A program made the translations under genes and the position numbers. From Hymenopellis radicata (Eukaryota > Basidiomycota > Agaricomycetes > Agaricales > Physalacriaceae), in the NCBI GenBank assembly GCA_015501595.1, contig JADNRX010000148.1, positions 59,470 through 123,469 of the forward strand: a stretch of DNA of 64,000 bases. The letters are read 5' to 3'. Below the pieces are notes generated by a model, which searched no databases, was not told the DNA's origin, and saw only the letters and a program-made list of their open reading frames with translations. Positions 34,027 through 44,764 of this stretch are shown here, one piece after another. How positions within the stretch are numbered: the first letter of the stretch is position 1; each line of letters starts with the position of its first letter.

Positions 34027-35012
34027 ATGAGCACTGCTCAGCCCGTGTCGCTAAACGACGATGTCGTCCGTCTGCTGCTGGAAAGAACTGTTGAACTGCA
34101 CCGTCCAAGTGCCCTCAATCTGCTCCTTCTGTCGAAATGGGTTCGCAGCTTGTCAGTGACGTTGGTTTTTCTGAGCGCTCCCACTAATGTATTGCGCCTA
34201 GCGTCGAGCCCGTGCTCTATCACACCGTCGTCCTGGACCAATTGCGGACGCTTGAGCTGTTCGCCACAACCATGGACATGCGGCCTGACCTCGGCAAACA
34301 CGTTAGGCGCCTGAGAATTGGGGACCTCCGGTCCAGCTTCTTCGGCCCACCAGTCATGACGGGTATCCCACTCCCAATCGATGAAACTTGGGACACGGTC
34401 CGCGCCGTCCTTGTCATATGCGTAAATGTGAATCAGTTCGCATTCTGGGTGGAGGAGTGCAACCCCGGGCTTGCATCGCTTTTCCGCTGCCAGTGCGGCG
34501 GGGAACTTCTACAGCTTACCCGCTTATCTCTTCAGAACGTCTATCAGCCTTCCCATCTGATTAAAACGCGGACAGGCTCGTTGACGCACCTTCATTTGGA
34601 TTTCTTCCTTCACTTCGAGATCTCCGGCGTCCGGTGGTCCGACGTCTTTGAGCGTTGCCGTGGCCTCACACACGTCCTCGTCACAAGCTCGAGTGAAGGC
34701 TTTCCCCGCTCGATTGCCTATGGAGATGTAGAGGCTTTCGCTCAAGTTATGAACCCAATCATCGCTATTCTTCCGGCCGCCATCAGGCAGTTCGTTGTCG
34801 TCCTCAACCCTTTGCCAGACACGGCCCCGGAGATGATCATCCAGTGCTTGTCTCTGCTTCATAAAGACAAGCGATTCGTAGTTGTCAGTACTAAAAACAC
34901 CTTCTTGGGGAGGGTCAACGGCCTGCGCTGCTATCCGGACACGCATGACATTGCATCGGACTGGGGATACGGTGGTGGGATAGGAGTCTGGGAGTTGGCT
35001 GAAGGCATGTAG
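34027..35012 (+). CDS. F-box-like protein, copy 2 of 3, intact
   Basis: Exons 34027-34151 and 34202-35012 (50-nt intron) give 311 residues. MSTAQPVSLNDDVVRLLLER ... LNLLLLSKWVRSF-VEPVLYHTVVLDQLRTLELF is the F-box-like start; the intron falls at the same codon as in copy 1. Leu-rich segments (SLTHLHLDFFLHFEI, LTRLSLQNVY) fill the middle. The end IGVWELAEGM matches the VWEFAEN end of copy 1 and IWEFAEKC of copy 3. Probable substrate adaptor for a cullin ligase, by family only. It lies about 500 bp upstream of copy 3 in the same direction, so the two are tandem duplicates. Confidence 0.78.
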
Positions 35013-35514
35013 GAAAACGAAGCCTGCATTATTGTTTCTTGGGAAAGGTTTGAGGAATCTGTCTGTTCGTTTAGGCTTGACTGACACCTGCACGTTTTTT
35101 AGATCAATGACACCATGGAGGACGACTCTGAATGCTTGTCAAAAGAAAGTCCAACCGCTCTTTATAAGCTCGTACTTACTGTGGTAGATTTGTCTCTATC
35201 GGCGTCGAAATCTTGACTCCACGTTTTACGTTGCTCGCGAGGCAGATTTGAGTTCGTCCACAAAGAGTCTTGCAACTCCCCCAGCGCGACCACGGTCCAC
35301 CGACTAGCAACTGCGTAACATGTCTCCGAGTCGAGTCTATTGGCCCACTAGAATTCTTTCTATTGGAACAGTGATTAAGGGATGAATGAATGGGACTAGG
35401 TCATGGAATGGCTCGTGTTCACCGGGACAAGGAATGGTGGGAATCAAATCTCTGCTTCTGGCTGTTCACACACGGCTTGCACTCGACCCTTGGCCCTTGT
35501 TCAAAACTTCCAAC

Positions 35515-36527
35515 ATGGACGCTTCACAGCGGATGTCGCTGAACGACGACATCGTTCGTCTCGTATTCGAAAGAGTCAAATCGCTGCACCATCCCAGCGC
35601 GCTAAACATGCTTTTTCTGTCAAAGGCGGTTCGAAGAGCGTAGGTACAATAAGTAGGAAGGAAGGAATTTGTCTGATATTCTTCTTCATTTTTACAGCTC
35701 GAGCCCGTCCTCTATGGCAGAGTCGTTCTGGACCAATACTGGAGGCTTGTGCACTTTGCCACAACTATGGCGGAGCGCGTCGACCTCGGACATCATGTCA
35801 GACGCCTCGTCATTGGGCGGACGGGCTTCTTTGGACCAAGGTCATTTGGCGGACCAGCTCCTCCGATAAAGGGTGCCTGGACTTGCTGCCTAGTCATATT
35901 GACTAGATGCACCAACGTCAATCATCTGGCGTTCTGGATCGAGGAGTGCAATGGCAATCTCGCCGCCTTTTTCAATCTTGGCGCGTTTTCCTACCCCCAT
36001 CTAACCGACTTCTCCATCGAAAACATCGTTCAATACGCGCCTCGTTCTATTCCGGACCCTGTTAGCATCATCCGACATCGTTAACACACCTGCACTTGGA
36101 GTTCTTCATAGACTTGCAGATCTCCAACCTCCAGTGGTCGCGAGTCTTCCAGTGCTGTCCAGTACTGACGCATCTCCTCATCACCAGCCAAACCTTTTCC
36201 GAGTCTCTCGCGGAGGGTAATGCGCGATTAATCCCTACGCTTCTCAATCCAGTGATTTGCATTCTTCCAACCACCATGGTGCTATTCGTCGTCTGTGTAA
36301 ACCCTCTGCCCGGCTCGTCCTTAGAGGTCATTCGTCGGTGCATATCGCAACTTCACCAGGACAAGCGGGTACTGTCATCAGTACGAGAAATGACTTCTTG
36401 GGCAGGTGCGGTGGCTTTATCCTGCTTCGCGGAAAACTGTGAATTCGCATCGGCATGGGGTGGTGGACCCGGAATGGGAATCTGGGAGTTCGCTGAGAAG
36501 TGTGTCGCTGAACGGGATGAGTCCTGA
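35515..36527 (+). pseudogene. F-box-like protein, copy 3 of 3, frame-disrupted
   Basis: Starts MDASQRMSLNDDIVRLVFER, then LNMLFLSKAVRRA. The intron join to EPVLYGRVVLDQYWRLVHF is off by one base compared with copy 2. Later breaks: near 36072 before LTHLHLEFFIDLQI (one base missing), near 36367 before TVISTRNDFLGR (one base missing in GGG), and near 36418 back to SCFAENCEFASAWG (one extra base). The C-terminus GIWEFAEKCVAERDES is intact to TGA 36527. Four single-base lesions over a well-conserved protein suggest either a young pseudogene or sequence error. Function as for the paralogues if it is intact in the organism. Confidence 0.7.
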
Positions 36528-36880
36528 AGGGAGCTCTACAAGATGGTGGGCAGGAGGAAATCAGGCGGGGGGTGCTGAAGCGCTCGACTCGAAAAAAAAA
36601 GCCAAGTTCATACATTGGAGTGGCATATTTCAAAATCTTGAAACTTTACTTTTCGGCTCGACAGAAGCTCCCAGAAACCACCGAAGAACCCTTATCAAAG
36701 GCGAACTGAGCAATCAACGAGTCGGATTGGGAATATTCACCGGAAGCTGTGCACGAACGTGGTATCGATGCAATAATGCCTCGCTGGAAATGCATGTCAG
36801 CGGCCCACGAGGGTATATCGTAAACATTGCGTGCCGTGGACAGCCACGCCAACACCTCTGTTCCATTAGTTGTGGTCGTG

Positions 36881-36940
36881 CTCCACGTAGTTGATTTGTT
36901 AACTGGATATAACGAAAAGATCCACAGAGAATCACGCACA
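36881..36940 (+). repeat. Dispersed repeat, copy A
   Basis: CTCCACGTAG..., TTTGTTAACTGGATATAACG and AATCACGCAC recur at 40431-40496 in the same order with small indels. The two copies bracket the zinc-finger gene at 37744-40251 and may be remnants of a terminal repeat or of a segmental duplication. Confidence 0.75.
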
Positions 36941-37026
36941 ATCTACTTCCTCCCTGTCTTGAGTGAGCGTGAGGACACAATAGTAGGATCTATCTATCTA
37001 TCTGCTGCGAGAGCATATGAAGGGTA

Positions 37027-37290
37027 TGTGTCGGTGGCAGTGCTCAGAGATATATTTGGGCATATGGAGCCGAGAGCATGGTCGTCCAGTAAGCCGTCGC
37101 TTTCCTGGTGGCGTCGGCGCACGAGGCATCTGACAGTGGGGACACACAATAGTAGGGCGATGCAAAGACGAAGCAGGAAGTTCGCTGCCGACAACATACA
37201 ATCAAGAATTGTACCTATCAGCGGCAGTGCTCATAGATATATTTGGGCGTATAGGCGGAACCGATAGCAAGTGTCCTTGCAGTAAGCCGG
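37027..37290 (+). repeat. Two direct copies of an about 75-bp unit
   Basis: GGCAGTGCTCAGAGATATAT (37032 on) and GGCAGTGCTCATAGATATAT (37221 on) each run into TTTGGGC..TA and later CAGTAAGCCG. Spacing is about 190 bp. Non-coding. Confidence 0.75.
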
Positions 37291-37743
37291 TGCCAGAAGA
37301 CGAGGCACGGCCGCACATACCGTCAACAGAGCATCGGATAATCAGGTATACGGGGATGGCAGGAATGATTGTGTACCGGATCCTGATCTCTTGAAGGAAT
37401 TCCATCACAGCAAGGCAAAGCGTCAGATGATACTGATACCAAGCCTTCACTTGCGTGCAAGGGAGTGCAGCGACTTGCGGACTAGCCTCTGCTGTAGGAG
37501 TACCAGGTTGGTCAGAAGGAAGAAACAAAACGCCGCATAGGTCAACCCTCACGTGATGTACATGGAACTTACTGCGGACCACCATGTGTCTTCTTGTTTT
37601 CGCCTGCTACGCTTTAATACCGCCGACTCCTGGAACCCAGTATTATTACGTTGTTCCTTTGGCTGTGCGAATAACTGCTGTTGACTTTATGTGAGATCAC
37701 CTTATACTTAATACCAGACGCCATTCTTTCTCTTACCAGTCAA

Positions 37744-40251
37744 ATGACAGATCACCGCGCTCACGTTGTATACCGTCGGCTGTTGAGTCGTAACGGACAT
37801 GGATATCCACTGTGGATCCCAGACCCCGACGAGAACCTCCCTGAGGCCTATCGCAAGGACGGCATCAGCATCGGGGACGTCGGGTTGCTCACAGTGGACG
37901 GGGGCTTCGATTTTCTTTTCAATGTGCACGCGTCGGCGAACGACCCAGTGAACAGCGGCGGTGTACCTTCGCAATCTTTCTCGGCGTTAAACGATCCACA
38001 TGCCATCAGGAAGACTTCCTTTATACACAAGGAGAAGTCGTCCATCACAAGCGCTCATGTCACCCAGAAATCCATCGCGATGGAGGGATCTGCGAATACG
38101 GCGTAAGCTCTTAATTTCTGCTCGTCGTTTCATGCTAACAGCCATATCAGTATTTTTGGTGGGGGCGGGTTTGGCTTCCAATTTAGCACCAAGAAAGCGC
38201 AAGCTGCTGTGTTGATGCTCCCTAATGGCGCGCATCGCTACGAAGCCAAGAATATTCCTATCTACGAGAATTATGCGAGCGAAAACGGGATAGCATGGTA
38301 CCAATATGTCAACGGTACCTTGAACCGAGGCGCACCGAACGGCTCTCTCTACTTGGTGACTGGTTGCGATAAATGTCGCTCCTGGGGAACAGCTGCAGTC
38401 TCACAGCCCGAAGAAACTCAAGAGGTTTCCCTGAAATTCATCGCAGCAGGGATTGCCGAGGGAGGCATTGCTCTACACTCCTCTTGCAGCATGGGTTTTG
38501 GGATGGAGACACGTTGCTTCCCGCCCAGTACCATCACGGTTCATGACATGGAGAACCAATGTGTCTTCGTTCGTGGTATCACTATATCCGTCAAGGAAAG
38601 TCTTATTCGGCGCGCGTTACGGGTAGAAGTCGGTCGTTGGTCTGGGGTGCCCGGAGATTCGCGACACAAGCGGTTTGGCGTCCAATCGCCAGCCTTTCCT
38701 CGCTCTCTGTCATTTCATTCTGCAAGTTCTTCGGTTTCTTCCTCTTCATCTCATAGCGGACATTCGCATTCTGATACACACATCCTACCCGTTGATCGAG
38801 CACCCCTCAAAGCCGACTCGGATGGAGAGGGTGACAGTGAAGACCTGTCGGATGGCGAGGTCGAAGTTAGTCGATTTCCTTCGTATTCCGATGCAGTACG
38901 TGTCTTTTACTTCTGCCCACGTTCTCTGAAAAAGCTCCTACAGCCGCAGAATCTTTCGTCTCGGATAGCTAATCACATTTTGTCCATGGTATGTCTTCGT
39001 CAGTCTGTCTGTGGTATTCCTCCTGCTTACAGATACAGTCGTTGGACGCGGATGTTGCAGTGGTTAATGATGCGGCCTGGATATCCGTCGTCAATGAGGA
39101 TCATAGCTTCCAGACTGCCAGTGGTGATGATAAAGAACTACTTTTCCAAGAAGTGCTTAAACGCCATGAAATTAATGTTTCCAATGGTGAATAATTCATG
39201 ATCGAATCGGACTTACTGCAGGAATTAACATGACTTAGGTATCGCTCGATTGCGCCCACATTCGGGAGCGCTAGACGCTGATGCAGCAATACCGAACAAT
39301 ACATCTTATCTTACGCCTGCCGACGATCTATACCGACCGCTTCAGGAAATGTCGCTCATTTCAACGGACGTCCCGCCGCCTTCCTTGTCGCCTAGCACCA
39401 CGGGCTCACCAAGGCTAGAAGGCGAAGCCACATGGGACAGGGAGATTGTTCTTCCTGTCGAGGGCATAAGCTCTACATATCTTACGGCTCCAGCCAGTCA
39501 TGTCGACATGCAGCCCTACAATTATTCCAGCTCGTCACCGATGTATAGCGCCGAGGTTCAACACAGCGAAGGGCCTCCACCGTCTGAACCACTGACGGAT
39601 TACAGTTTGCCCTGCAACGGGTTTGGTCTGGTTGGTCAGAGCAGTGATCCTAGCCAGCCGAACTACGAGAGTTTAACGCTCCCGAATTCGCAGCCCTCGT
39701 TGAATCACGACCGACACACCACTAATCCAGAACAAGATCAAATTATTTTCGGAGAACGCCCACCAGCGAGCTACGTTCCAACCTCCATGGACGTGGACCC
39801 TCCGATGCCTGTTCCTCAGGTAGCGCCGCCTACTTTTCCCGGCGCCGCCGATAGCGTCGCTCCGGGATTAATACCTGTAGTATCTTCGCAATACAACTTC
39901 CCCAAGCACACCCGTGGTGAACGAAAACCCAAGGTGCTGGAAAAGATGCGTTCCACAAACAAGGTGGCACAGTTTTCCTGCAACTTATGTTCCCCGGTCA
40001 GGAGTTTCACGGTCAAGAGCGCTCGCGATAGTGAGTTAAGCGCTCATATTCGATGACTTCCCACTTACCAGTGTATGGGCGTAGGACATATGCAAGACAA
40101 ACACAGCGGCGCGCCTCCCGCTGCATGCTCACTATGCGGAAACCCATATCGTGATCAATGTTCGCTCCAGCGGCATCAGCGCCTTCACCATGGATCGAAC
40201 GCGACGGTAGGAAAGTCGCGTTCCTCGAAGAAGCAAGTTACACCGAAATGA
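37744..40251 (+). CDS. Unknown basidiomycete domain fused to two C2H2 fingers
   Basis: Six exons (37744-38102, 38151-38895, 38944-38988, 39033-39186, 39239-40030, 40085-40251) join exactly in frame to 753 residues. Residues 1-300 match a protein type common in mushrooms and of unknown role: GYPLWIPDPDENLPEAYRK, GISIGDVGLLTVDGGFDFLF, GGGGFGFQFSTKKAQAAVLM, GSLYLVTGCDKCRSWG and CVFVRGITISVKESL. Residues 300-600 are low-complexity, rich in Ser and Pro. At the C-terminus come finger 1 CNLCSPVRSFTVKSARD-RHMQDKH, cut by an intron, and finger 2 CSLCGNPYRDQCSLQRHQRLHH. The fusion suggests a nuclear DNA-binding role for a domain usually seen alone. Related finger fragments occur at 61.3-61.6 kb. The ends do not show a frame break. 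Confidence 0.75.
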
Positions 40252-40430
40252 CTGTCTTATTTTGAATGTTGAATTCGGACGGGTTTCGAGGAAGTTAAAA
40301 CACGATATAATTGGGATACTTACTTATGGCCTCGATATATTATACCCTCATATTCGATACCTATTGTCCTATCACGACGTGCAGAAACCCAATGTACTGG
40401 CATTCTATGGCTTCTGGGTCGGACTCGTCG

Positions 40431-40496
40431 CTCCACGTACTGTTGACTTCATTTGTTAACTGGATATAACGGAAAGACCCACGGCCAATCACGCAC
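40431..40496 (+). repeat. Dispersed repeat, copy B
   Basis: Second copy of the repeat at 36881-36940, sharing ATTTGTTAACTGGATATAAC and the following purine-rich block. It lies between the zinc-finger gene and the interrupted kinase gene. Confidence 0.75.
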
Positions 40497-40830
40497 ATGC
40501 ATATTGCTTCCCCATTCCCGATGTATGAGGCCATTTACCTCTACTCCCTGTATTAGTTAACCCTTTGACGAATTTCGTCATGATGAAGTTGAGTCTGACA
40601 GCCTTGCTTGCGTGAGTATAGCTCAACCTTTGACAGCTAACTTGCTGGTTTCTGCGACCTCTGCGGATGTTTACCGCATGTTGGATCAATGATGTGGGCC
40701 TGCACAGGTCTCACTGCTGTCATCACATCCACCGATAACGTCTCTTGGAGTCGTCTTCCTTTCATTGGTAGTGCATGGACTGGTCTAAGGTCGTCAGCTC
40801 GGAAAGCAATAACGAGCACCTTGCCTTACA

Positions 40831-41029
40831 ATGCAGGATGGTAATAATGTCCTTGCCTGCACCTTGGGAAACGCTTGTCTCTGGTCTCGATCGCCAACTG
40901 TCTCAAGCAGTGATGGACGTTCTACAGACGGTGCGCGACTAGAAATCTAGATAATCGTGCTAACATCTCTTGGACAATAGGAATTGGATTCGGTCGATGT
41001 GTCTCGAAATGACACGTCCGGCTATCCAT
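40831..41029 (+). pseudogene. Protein kinase gene, piece 1 (before the Plavaka insertion)
   Basis: The last 48 bases (40982-41029) read LDSVDVSRNDTSGYP and end in the codon split by the transposon. After the element the same frame continues at 47545 with SRMKCLRCLRVLG. An intron 40932-40981 precedes this exon. The first exon is uncertain: from ATG 40831 the frame is consistent (MQDGNNVLACTLGNACLWS), but the alternative frame LPAPWETLVSGLDRQLSQAV looks more protein-like and would need one extra base at the splice. Interrupted, so not able to give a full-length product as it stands. Confidence 0.65.
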
Positions 41030-41376
41030 CAGTAAGTTCGGAGCCGTCTGGTGGTGTCTGGTAGGGGTTGGTGTCTGGTGCTGCATGGTGCCAGACGTGC
41101 CAGACCATTACCAGACGGGTCACGCAGCTATGCAGCTATGACTGAGTGGTTGTGCTATACGCCTGTCTGGTATATGCTTCCTCAGGTCCTTGGTTCAATT
41201 CTTGTTCGTTACATTTTTTCCCTCCAGTCGAAGGAGACATTCTTCGTAGTAGACAGCGTGTTATCATTTTTTCATACAAGATGTATGCCATACCTTTCAG
41301 TTTCATATACTAGTGGTGACTGTCCGGACATCATAACACGAAATATAATACATTCTGTACGAATCCGACACATTAA

Positions 41377-44300
41377 TCAGAATATGATCTCATTAGCATG
41401 ATAATCTATGTACTTGTTTACATAGAAATACTCAAAGCAGTCTAAAGAATAAGCATAGTGGAAATCATCAGGTACAGGCCGGGAACCAAACTTTGGTAAT
41501 AAATGTGCGCCACGATCCAGGGCTTCGAGGTGGATAACGGTGAGATATGGCTTTCGCCGCCTTCCCCGAATGTCTGGCTTCACCACCCACATACCCGTCC
41601 GCGAATCCGGATGAGCACCATATCGGTCAAACCAATGTACCAAGGCACACGGGTACTCTTTTCCGTCGTACGTGAAGGAAAAGAAGAGCATGACACGGAT
41701 AACGCTCATGCCCTTGAATCCCGGTTTCTCGCTATCCTGAGTGACAAACGCGCAATCCCGTCGATGATGACCGTACCACGATGGTGTTGATCGTATCCGC
41801 TCGCGCTTCATCCCACGGATGCCAGAGATGTCGCTTGGGGAATAGTAGTACGCCGTGGCCGAGTGATGTACGTAGATGTTGGAAAAAATATCGGGGCAGT
41901 CGTCGATGTCCAAGTTATCAGTAGGACCATTGAGCTGCTCGTGGAGAAAGCGGCGGGTGAGCTCGGGGAGGTCTGGCTGTTGGGTGTACACGGCGAGTGC
42001 TTCGAGATTGCGAGGGTACTTGGGTTCTAGAGCAGATGTGAGTTACAAGCATATATGGAAGAGAATTAGTGCACGAAACCGCGTGTCGGCGCCATGATAA
42101 CCTCAGCTATGATACGATTGTCATCCACCGGGCCCTCATCCTCGTCTCCAACGTCAAAGGGATCGGGAGGTCGATCGTTAAGAGGAGGGAGAAAACCTCG
42201 CACGCCGAGGTCGACGCGCAAAGCCAAGAGCTTATCGAGACGCTGATTAATAAGGAGCATCTGACTCAAAGCCTTGTAACGACTCGAGCGACGCCACGGT
42301 TTCTTGACAGCCGTGATGTGTCGAGATTCTGTAATGGACGAGCACAGGCCATTCGGAGCCCCGAATTGAATGATGTGGTCGCGGTAGTGAACGATGGAAT
42401 GTTGTCGAGGGAGATTGAAGTCCTCGCGGACCTCTGTCTCAATGAAGATTTGTCGGTAGTGATGGAAGTCGCGAACGGCGTTGTCAATTTTGTTGAGATC
42501 ATCCTCCGTAAAATCGGTACGCCGAACAAGATAGCAGAAGTCAAGAAAGGCGGCGAAAGCCTTGACAATCTTCTCGTCGACATATTCAGAAATAGCAGCA
42601 AGGTACACCTAAACCGTTTATCAGCTATGTGTGTATCGTGAGATCATATCAGACTCGCCTTCATTAAAGCCTTGGAGTCATCACCGGTCCACTGCTTGAA
42701 GCGTCGACCGTGAGGAAACCGACGCAATCCAGGATAAGCCGGAGTTGCAGCAATCCTAGATAAAGAGTATTAGTGACATCGTAGCCTGCCGTGCAGCAGA
42801 ATACATACCGTCGATCAATATCGTCCATGATTACTTTGGCTTGCGACTTCCCCACCGTGAGCTCCAGATACATCGGGACCCATTCGACAAGATGGTCCTT
42901 GAACGACCCTTTGATCACCTGGTGAAGAAGATCCGAGGTGAGAATCTCCTGAATGTCAGCTCGGGGGAAATGCTCGGTGAACGGCTGCACAATAGATGAG
43001 AAAAACACCTCAAGAGTATGCATGAGAACTTACCTCGACATCGGCGTCTATTCCGTAGTTATCCCAAAGGTCGGCATCATCAAGTTCCTCAAGTAATACA
43101 TCGCGCGTCGCCTTGGTGCGGCGATTGGCTGGTCCGTCGAGATTTGAGCTCATCGCATCACATCTGATTAATCATCAGCGTCAATTCCTGAATAGCAAGA
43201 AGGAGAGACAACATACTTGCAACACCAACCTGATACCACACCAGCGAGAATAACCTGCTCGGGATAATCCGCAATGTACGACGCAATGTCGTAGATAACT
43301 CGTCGATAATGTCCATCAGGGCAAAGACGAACGACCGGAGTAGTCATCGCAGGGCGAGTCGACTTGAGAATTGCAGCAATGGAGTCGTGGAACAGCTGTT
43401 TCTTGAAGGTACGGAATTCGACGTCATTATCATACTTGCGATCCCCTAAGAATTGCAATCAGATTCAATCTGAGCACACCACGAGAATGAAGATGTACCT
43501 TTGGGAATGGCAAGGAAGCCAATGGGAATCACACCGCCACGATGAGCTCGTCGAACGGAGGCATGTAAGTTTCCAATCATCAGATACAGCGGATGATACT
43601 CGACGTTGCCCGTTGCGACCGAAACTGTAGTCTTGTCGCTACCTAGGATCATGGGAATGTACATGGCGCCTTTTGTCGAGTTATCGTTGTCATAGATGAG
43701 GGTCTGATAGTCCACAAGTCAGATAAGCAGAAGTTAAAAAAGCAGAAGAGCGTACAGCATGGTTAAAGGCAAAGTTCCCCGACATAAACTCGCTCCAACG
43801 GCGCTTCCCATCAGGTCCGATGTGCACATATGGTGCAGTATCAAACTCGTGAGCGAAGTCGGGATTGGTGAGCATATTGCTGATGACCGTATCCGGATCG
43901 CGGTACCAGATCTGGTACGACTGCTTCTTCCACTCAGGAGCAGTGGCGGGAAGGTCAGGTGGAGGGGGTGCGACGAAGCACTTCCACGGTGCGCTGCCGA
44001 TGGGGATGTCGTCAATGCCCTGGTACATCTGGTCGTGGTCCTTGAACGGCGCACAACCGCCGTGCTCCTTCATCGAAAGATCCCAGAGCTCCATAAGATG
44101 ATCAATATCACCTTGGGACATCTCGACTTTCCGGAAGAGGAACTCTGATACACGGAACTGCACCTCGTCGTCGAAAGGAGCCCATGCGTTTTCGGGAGGT
44201 GGAGGAGGTGGAGGTGGAGGTGTGTTCGGTGCAAGTGGATTCCCATCCTTATCGCAGGGATCTCCAGTAAGGTGCGGATGGTAGTTTTTTGTCCCAAAGA

Positions 44301-44592
44301 TCTGACGGCGTCGTTCCTCAGGATCGACATCAGGAGGTGGCGGCGAAGAAGGAGGGGAAGGAGAATGAGGTGGACTCGGACTCGCAAAGTGCGGTGGGGA
44401 AGACGGTGGATCCTCGTTGTCAGGCGGCACTGGACCGGCTGCGGAAGGAGCAGATGGCGTCGGTTGTGTAATCCTATGATGAACGTGTCGAACATGGCGA
44501 GTGAGGCCACTTTGGCCATGAACCATTTTTGTGCAGCCTGGCCAGGGACAGTTGAGCCCGCCAACAGTGCGAGTGCGCCGGTGTCGTTGCAT
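41377..44592 (-). CDS. Plavaka-family transposase
   Basis: Eight exons from ATG 44592 to the stop at 41377, all in frame, about 900 residues. N-terminus: a C2H2 finger CPWPGCTKMVHGQSGLTRHV-RHVHH, then a Pro/Ser-rich linker. Core: PMILGSDKTTVSVATGNVEY, PLYLMIGNLHASVRRAHRG and VIPIGFLAIPKG, the SDKT block typical of the Plavaka transposase domain; later VILAGVVSGWCCKCDAMSSN, RRFPHGRRFKQWTGDD and QHSIVHYRDHIIQFGAPNGL-CSSITESRH. C-terminus PVPDDFHYAYSLDCFEYFYVN. Introns include 43704-43755, 42609-42658 (GC-AG type) and 42027-42079. It should cut and paste the element by its TIRs. Family name from recognised motif blocks; exact subfamily needs a search. Confidence 0.85.
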
Positions 44593-44764
44593 AGCGCGAT
44601 AGTGGTGGCGATAAGGAAAGGGACTTGAAGAAAGAAAGGCCGAAGTCAGCGAAGAAATTGCAAAATGGCGGCTAATGCTTACCAACATTAGCGGCTAGCC
44701 CAAACACCCGTTTGCAATTTTCAACCCCTGTTTCCAACACTGCCCTCTTTCCTCTCCCAACAGC

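Larger units (their letters stand above)
36528..37743. other. Intergenic with repeats
   Basis: Holds the two repeats listed separately and otherwise no supported gene. The end of the stretch is the promoter side of the zinc-finger gene. Confidence 0.35.
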
